DNA from: Gemmatimonadota bacterium
GTDB lineage: Bacteria; 4572-55; J002
Direction: 5' to 3'
DNA: 29,242 nt
NCBI GenBank assembly: GCA_003697105.1
Contig: RFFQ01000148.1
Coordinates: 1-29,242 of the forward strand
In this document: piece after piece, positions 26,143 to 29,242 of the stretch
Layout: each line of letters opens with the position of its first letter
How positions within the stretch are numbered: position 1 is the first letter of the stretch
Notes under the pieces: generated by a model
Databases searched by the model: none
What the model was told of the DNA's origin: nothing
The model's input: only the letters and a program-made list of their open reading frames with translations
Made by a program: the position numbers and the translations under genes

Positions 26143-26171
26143 ACGATAGCAAATTTCGGAAAATATGTCAA
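26143..26171 (-). promoter_or_regulatory. sigma70-like promoter of tRNA-Gly
   Basis: On the minus strand TTGACA (26166-26171), a 17-nt spacer and TATCGT (26143-26148). It lies just downstream of the stop of the Ig-like membrane protein gene and about 20 nt before the tRNA, so the tRNA can be made independently of the transporter operon. Confidence 0.75.
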
Positions 26172-26177
26172 GCCCAA

Positions 26178-26720
26178 TTAATACTGGCTGACCAACTTGA
26201 TGTACGAAAATGCAATCCCGCCATAGAGTAAAATACCGGCAAACAGAAAAATAAATAAACCACTGAGCGGAAATTTGGAAAACTTGATGGCAATATTCTG
26301 CGAGGTGGAAATCTCCCCATACGTTGCCTTGACCGTCGCAATACCGGCATCTATGGGTGTCCAGGTAAGGCGTCCTAAAGTGTCTGTGGTGCCGGCATCT
26401 TCTAACTTGGGGACACTGCTATTCGGTCGATACTCAACAGATACCACTGCCCCCGAAACCGGTTGACCATTGTTGTCCGTAATGATGAGAGTCACCGGCT
26501 GGTCTTGCTGAGGGTACGTGGCAGATAACTTCAATGAAAGCCCGATGACTTCGGACATTGATGCCTCTTCTGCGGGCGCGGACACTACCGCCATGACGGA
26601 ATCTACGCTAACAGAATCCATAATTGCCATGCTATCCGCTTCCATTTCAGCCTCTTGAGCAAAAATAGGGGCGAACGTCAGCCCACCCAAAAAGATCAAC
26701 AGCATCATCACTCGTGCCAT
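26178..26720 (-). CDS. Membrane-anchored protein with Ig-like domain, coupled to NSS transporter
   Basis: A 180-residue protein: signal peptide (MARVMMLLIFLGGLTFAPIFA), an acidic Asp/Ser/Glu-rich stretch to about 50, one Ig-like or carboxypeptidase-regulatory-like beta domain (about 55-140: LSLKLSATYPQQDQPVTLII, GQPVSGAVVSVEYRP, TDTLGRLTWTP, AGIATVKATYG) and a C-terminal membrane helix (about 150-172). The ATG shares one base with the TAA of the transporter gene (TAATG), with GGAGG upstream, so the two are made together. It is not the small MetS-type subunit seen with some NSS carriers, which is much shorter and lacks the Ig domain. It may sit in the membrane facing outward as a transporter partner; that is inference. 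Confidence 0.8.
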   Translation of the reverse strand: MARVMMLLIFLGGLTFAPIFAQEAEMEADSMAIMDSVSVDSVMAVVSAPAEEASMSEVIGLSLKLSATYPQQDQPVTLIITDNNGQPVSGAVVSVEYRPNSSVPKLEDAGTTDTLGRLTWTPIDAGIATVKATYGEISTSQNIAIKFSKFPLSGLFIFLFAGILLYGGIAFSYIKLVSQY

Positions 26721-28261
26721 TATGTTGCCTCCTTTCCAGCTTTCAGGGATGTGAGAACCGCTGCCCCCACAATTGGTATAATCAACCAACCCAAAAAGAC
26801 CAGCACATGCAGAATGTTCGCTACGGCAAGATTTTCCACCACAAAATCATGTCCATAAAGCCCGTTTTGATATTCACCCCAGATGCTAAAGCCCAACACA
26901 AACAAAATAATCCCCGGAATCACCAGTTTGATTAACCAATTGAACGTCCAATGAATTTGAATCGGAGAATTGGCGTTCAGGTGCTCTCGGATGTTTTCCG
27001 CCCCAAAGACCCAGCCAATTAGCACACATTCAATCAGACCCATAATCATTAACCCGTAAGAAAATGCCCAGTGATCCGTCAGGTCGAGCAGTGTTAAACC
27101 TAAGGTGCCATCGCTATTCAACCCACTATCAACCACCATTGGTAGCGCAAACAAAATACTGCCCAAGCTACCGAGAATCACTGCCGGAATCAACACCTGG
27201 CGCCGCGGGACATTAAATTTATCAATGACGGCGGAGATCAACGCTTCAACCAGTGAGATACTGGAAGTCAAACCGGCAATAAACAGCAAAAAGAAAAACA
27301 TTAAACCAAAAATGATCATGCTGATACCGGGAAATTCGGCAATACCTTGCGGCACCACAAAGAACATCATGCTCAGGGTACTGGCTTTGGGGACAATCGC
27401 AAAGGTGAAGAGTAACGAGAAAATTGCTAACCCTGCGATAAACTCAAATCCGCAATTCATGAAAGCGATCATCAAGCCGTTACCCGTCTGGTCAGATTTT
27501 TCGGGCAGATAACTGGCGTACGTCGCCATAATCCCAAACCCCAATGAGAGCGTAAAAAACATTTGGCTAAATGCCCCTTGCCAGACCTCAATATTTTTGA
27601 TGACATCAAAATGAGGTGTAAATAAAAGATAAATACCTTCAATACCGTTGGGCAAAGTGACGCCACGGATAATGAGAATGATCATGAAAAGCCACATCAA
27701 TGGTACGGAAACTTTTACGACACGCTCAATCGTACGTGTACCACCGGAAATGGAAATAATATTGGCAATCCAGACAATCACCACAAACAAAACGGTCTTC
27801 CAACTGGCGAGCATATTAAAGAAGTAGGCGTAAGGATTCGGTAAGTCGCCTTCACTAAATCCAAAGGCGGGTACCGCCACACTTGCCTTCCACAACTCGC
27901 CAAATGAGCCGATGAACATCCCCAACACCCATCCGAGAATCGTAATGTAATACATTGTAATAAATCCAGCATTGATCAACGCCCACCAGCCGGTAAACTC
28001 GCCTCTTTTACCGGCGATTCTGCCCAATGCTTCTGGGAACGCCGCTTTTTGGCTGTGACCTAAGCCGAGTTCAAGGATCATCACCGGAATACCAATGACC
28101 ATCAAAGCAATAAGATACGGCAGATAAAATGCTCCGGCGCCATATTTGTAGGCGTTTGCACTAAAAAAAACGATGTTTCCTAAGCCGATTGCCGACCCGG
28201 ATGCCGCGAGAATAAAACCTAACTTCGATTTCCATTGCCCGCGCTCCACTCCGTTTGCCAT
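26720..28261 (-). CDS. Sodium:neurotransmitter symporter (NSS/SNF) family transporter
   Basis: Integral membrane protein of 513 residues with about 12 helices, of the LeuT-fold NSS family that imports amino acids or related compounds with Na+. The TM1 signature is present (LGFILAASGSAIGLGN), followed by YGAGAFYLPYLIAL and GIPVMILELGLGH, as in bacterial members. After GLGN the family's usual (W/L)RFP is VFFS, so the outer-gate Arg (LeuT Arg30) is missing, while the partner Asp of TM10 (LTDHW) seems to be kept. Substrate unknown. The ATG at 28261 has AAGGAGG at 6 nt; an earlier frame has none. The downstream Ig-like gene overlaps by one base. A candidate promoter is at 28326-28355. Confidence 0.93.
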   Translation of the reverse strand: MANGVERGQWKSKLGFILAASGSAIGLGNIVFFSANAYKYGAGAFYLPYLIALMVIGIPVMILELGLGHSQKAAFPEALGRIAGKRGEFTGWWALINAGFITMYYITILGWVLGMFIGSFGELWKASVAVPAFGFSEGDLPNPYAYFFNMLASWKTVLFVVIVWIANIISISGGTRTIERVVKVSVPLMWLFMIILIIRGVTLPNGIEGIYLLFTPHFDVIKNIEVWQGAFSQMFFTLSLGFGIMATYASYLPEKSDQTGNGLMIAFMNCGFEFIAGLAIFSLLFTFAIVPKASTLSMMFFVVPQGIAEFPGISMIIFGLMFFFLLFIAGLTSSISLVEALISAVIDKFNVPRRQVLIPAVILGSLGSILFALPMVVDSGLNSDGTLGLTLLDLTDHWAFSYGLMIMGLIECVLIGWVFGAENIREHLNANSPIQIHWTFNWLIKLVIPGIILFVLGFSIWGEYQNGLYGHDFVVENLAVANILHVLVFLGWLIIPIVGAAVLTSLKAGKEAT

Positions 28262-28325
28262 ACATGACCTCCTTACTTCTGGCAGATTAAAGATGTGATA
28301 AATGAGCAATCAAACCATCTGGTGT

Positions 28326-28355
28326 AGGGTATCATAAAAGCAGGAAATTCGTCAA
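28326..28355 (-). promoter_or_regulatory. Candidate promoter of the NSS transporter operon
   Basis: On the minus strand TTGACG (28350-28355), an 18-nt spacer and TACCCT (28326-28331). The -10 is poor, but it is the best pair in the gap, and lies right after the terminator of the upstream gene. Confidence 0.4.
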
Positions 28356-28397
28356 CAAAAAAAGAAGGTGACCGGAAAAAAGATCGGGTCACCTTCT
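28356..28397 (-). terminator. Intrinsic terminator of the UPF0173 gene
   Basis: On the minus strand an 11-bp stem (AGAAGGTGACC paired with GGTCACCTTCT; plus coordinates 28363-28373 and 28387-28397, 13-nt loop) is followed by a run of seven T. It lies 30 nt after the stop of the hydrolase gene. Confidence 0.92.
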
Positions 28398-28426
28398 GCC
28401 TAACAACTAACAGCCAAAGCAACTAC

Positions 28427-29110
28427 TTAAAATTCATACACCTCGCCGGGTGCCATTACTTTACCCTTCATGCCTTTGGCTTCCAACTGGCGGACGAACA
28501 CCTGCGGGTCGCACTCAATCGGCGGAAATGTATTATAATGCATCGGAATATACAGCCCCGCACCGATCCATTCCGCTGCAATAACGGCATCATCAATCCC
28601 CATTGTAAAATTATCTCCAATCGGAATCAAGCACACATCAATCTTGTGGAACGCACCAATCACAAATTTCAGGTCGCTAAATAAACCCGTATCCCCCATG
28701 TGATAAACCGTTTTACCACCGGTGGTAACCAACATACCGGTGGGCAAACCACCACCAGAACCATCCGGTAGCTCCGAACCATGCAATGCCGGCGTCAACT
28801 TGACTTTACCAAACGGGAACTCACGTGCCCCACCAATGTGCATCTGCCAGACGTTTTTTGCCCCATTCCGAAGGCAGTAATTGCCAACTTCAAATTGTGT
28901 GATAATGGTCGCGTTATTGGCTTTCGCGATCTGCACCGCATCCCCCACATGGTCACCATGACCATGGGTTAACAACACGTAATCCGCCTGTACCTCTTCT
29001 GCAGTGATTTTCGCCAGTGGATTCCCTGTTAGAAACGGATCAAAAATCAAGGTGGTATCACCACTTTCCACTAAAAAGGCGGAATGTCCCTGATAGGTTA
29101 ATGTAGGCAT
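28427..29110 (-). CDS. UPF0173 metal-dependent hydrolase (UlaG-like MBL fold)
   Basis: Cytosolic 227-residue metallo-beta-lactamase-fold protein of the UPF0173 (YtkL/UlaG-like) family, with the usual length. It has the opening LTYQGHSAFLVE, IFDPFLTGNP, the metal motif H-x-H-x-D-H in THGHGDHVGD (His49, His51, Asp53, His54), a second-shell HG in ALHGSELPDG, YHMGDTGLF and IPMHYNTFP. Two metals are expected. Substrate unknown; family members hydrolyse phosphoester or lactone-type compounds. AAGGAGG precedes the ATG. It lies after another gene on the same strand (29166-29242) and is followed by a clear terminator, so is probably a single unit or the end of a short operon. Confidence 0.93.
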   Translation of the reverse strand: MPTLTYQGHSAFLVESGDTTLIFDPFLTGNPLAKITAEEVQADYVLLTHGHGDHVGDAVQIAKANNATIITQFEVGNYCLRNGAKNVWQMHIGGAREFPFGKVKLTPALHGSELPDGSGGGLPTGMLVTTGGKTVYHMGDTGLFSDLKFVIGAFHKIDVCLIPIGDNFTMGIDDAVIAAEWIGAGLYIPMHYNTFPPIECDPQVFVRQLEAKGMKGKVMAPGEVYEF

Positions 29111-29143
29111 AAGTCCCTCCTTACCATAAACGTAAAATGAAGT

Positions 29144-29170
29144 GCTGAAGTCTCCGCAGAAGTCTTCAGC
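29144..29170 (-). other. Hairpin at the end of the partial upstream gene
   Basis: GCTGAAG at 29144-29150 and CTTCAGC at 29164-29170 form a 7-bp stem, with part of the loop able to extend it. On the minus strand only ACTTCATTTT follows, so as a terminator it is weak. It overlaps the last codons of the partial gene at 29166. Confidence 0.4.
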
Positions 29171-29242
29171 CTAGCTTTATGTATTCCATAATATCAGCCC
29201 ATTCGTCTGGGCTGATGCCCTGTTCTTTGATAAATCGCTCGA
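29166..29242 (-). CDS. 3' end of a gene cut by the window edge
   Basis: On the minus strand a frame is open from the window edge and ends in TGA at 29166-29168, giving the last 24 residues ERFIKEQGISPDEWADIMEYIKLG (shown split: ERFIKEQGISPDEW then ADIMEYIKLG). It has ordinary amphipathic helix composition and lies in the right orientation just upstream of the hydrolase gene. Family not recognisable from so little. Confidence 0.5.
   Translation of the reverse strand, partial: ERFIKEQGISPDEWADIMEYIKLG

Noticed and set aside
26022-26231. A 69-residue open frame on the plus strand containing SERRDSNPRPSAWEADALP
   Set aside because: This is the well-known false frame read across the antisense strand of a tRNA gene; the tRNA-Gly at 26049-26124 explains it.
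26178-26720. Identification as a MetS-type small subunit of an NSS transporter
   Set aside because: MetS subunits are very short single-helix proteins; this one has a signal peptide, an Ig-like domain and a C-terminal helix.

Overview
The window reads as chromosomal DNA of a free-living, Gram-negative-type bacterium from the FCB group, most like Calditrichota, KSB1, Ignavibacteria or a related candidate phylum. This rests on an esterase ending in a type IX secretion-like sorting domain (YPNPFNPQTEI motif), a BatC-like TPR protein, many TPR proteins, a CHASE2 cyclase and housekeeping genes of general bacterial type. The exact phylum is inference. I see no phage genes, transposases or CRISPR arrays. 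Many sigma70-like promoters (TTGACa, 17-18 nt, TA-rich hexamer) can be read directly and help fix several start codons.

Layout. 1-3.2 kb (minus): a secreted CsgG-like/TPR protein and glyA. 3.4-4.2 kb (plus): fabI, divergent from glyA, ending in a bidirectional terminator. 4.4-7.2 kb (minus): a secreted DUF4384-like protein overlapping a CHASE2 adenylate cyclase. 7.4-7.9 kb (plus): a VOC/glyoxalase protein. 7.8-11.5 kb (minus): a compact five-gene operon with a PtsN-like EIIA, a PII/CutA-like small protein, two different CPA2-type cation:proton antiporters and a PspB-like membrane coiled-coil protein. 11.7-15.0 kb (plus): a large soluble TPR-PAS3-histidine kinase-receiver protein fired from a promoter back to back with that operon. 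15.1-16.7 kb (plus): the secreted esterase. 16.8-20.1 kb (minus): a REC-GAF-GAF-PAS-class III cyclase translationally coupled to a nucleotidyltransferase and two small unknown proteins. 20.4-21.4 kb (plus): an RsbU/SpoIIE-type phosphatase. 21.5-22.2 kb (minus): the BatC-like TPR protein. 22.6-24.6 kb (plus): groES-groEL under a perfect CIRCE element. 24.9-26.0 kb (plus): an unknown TPR-like protein. 26.0-28.3 kb (minus): tRNA-Gly(CCC), a membrane-anchored Ig-like protein and an NSS-family sodium symporter. 28.4-29.1 kb (minus): a UPF0173 metallo-hydrolase, then the 3' end of one more gene.

How the parts fit. The region is rich in signalling: two class III cyclases, a hybrid kinase, a PP2C phosphatase, an EIIA and a PII-like protein. 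The two least ordinary units are (i) the EIIA/PII-like/two-antiporter/PspB-like operon, which looks like a regulated ion-homeostasis module facing a hybrid kinase, and (ii) the stop-start coupled cyclase/nucleotidyltransferase/small-protein operon, which may be a signalling-linked nucleotidyltransferase module or a toxin-antitoxin-like unit. Neither function is proven by the sequence.
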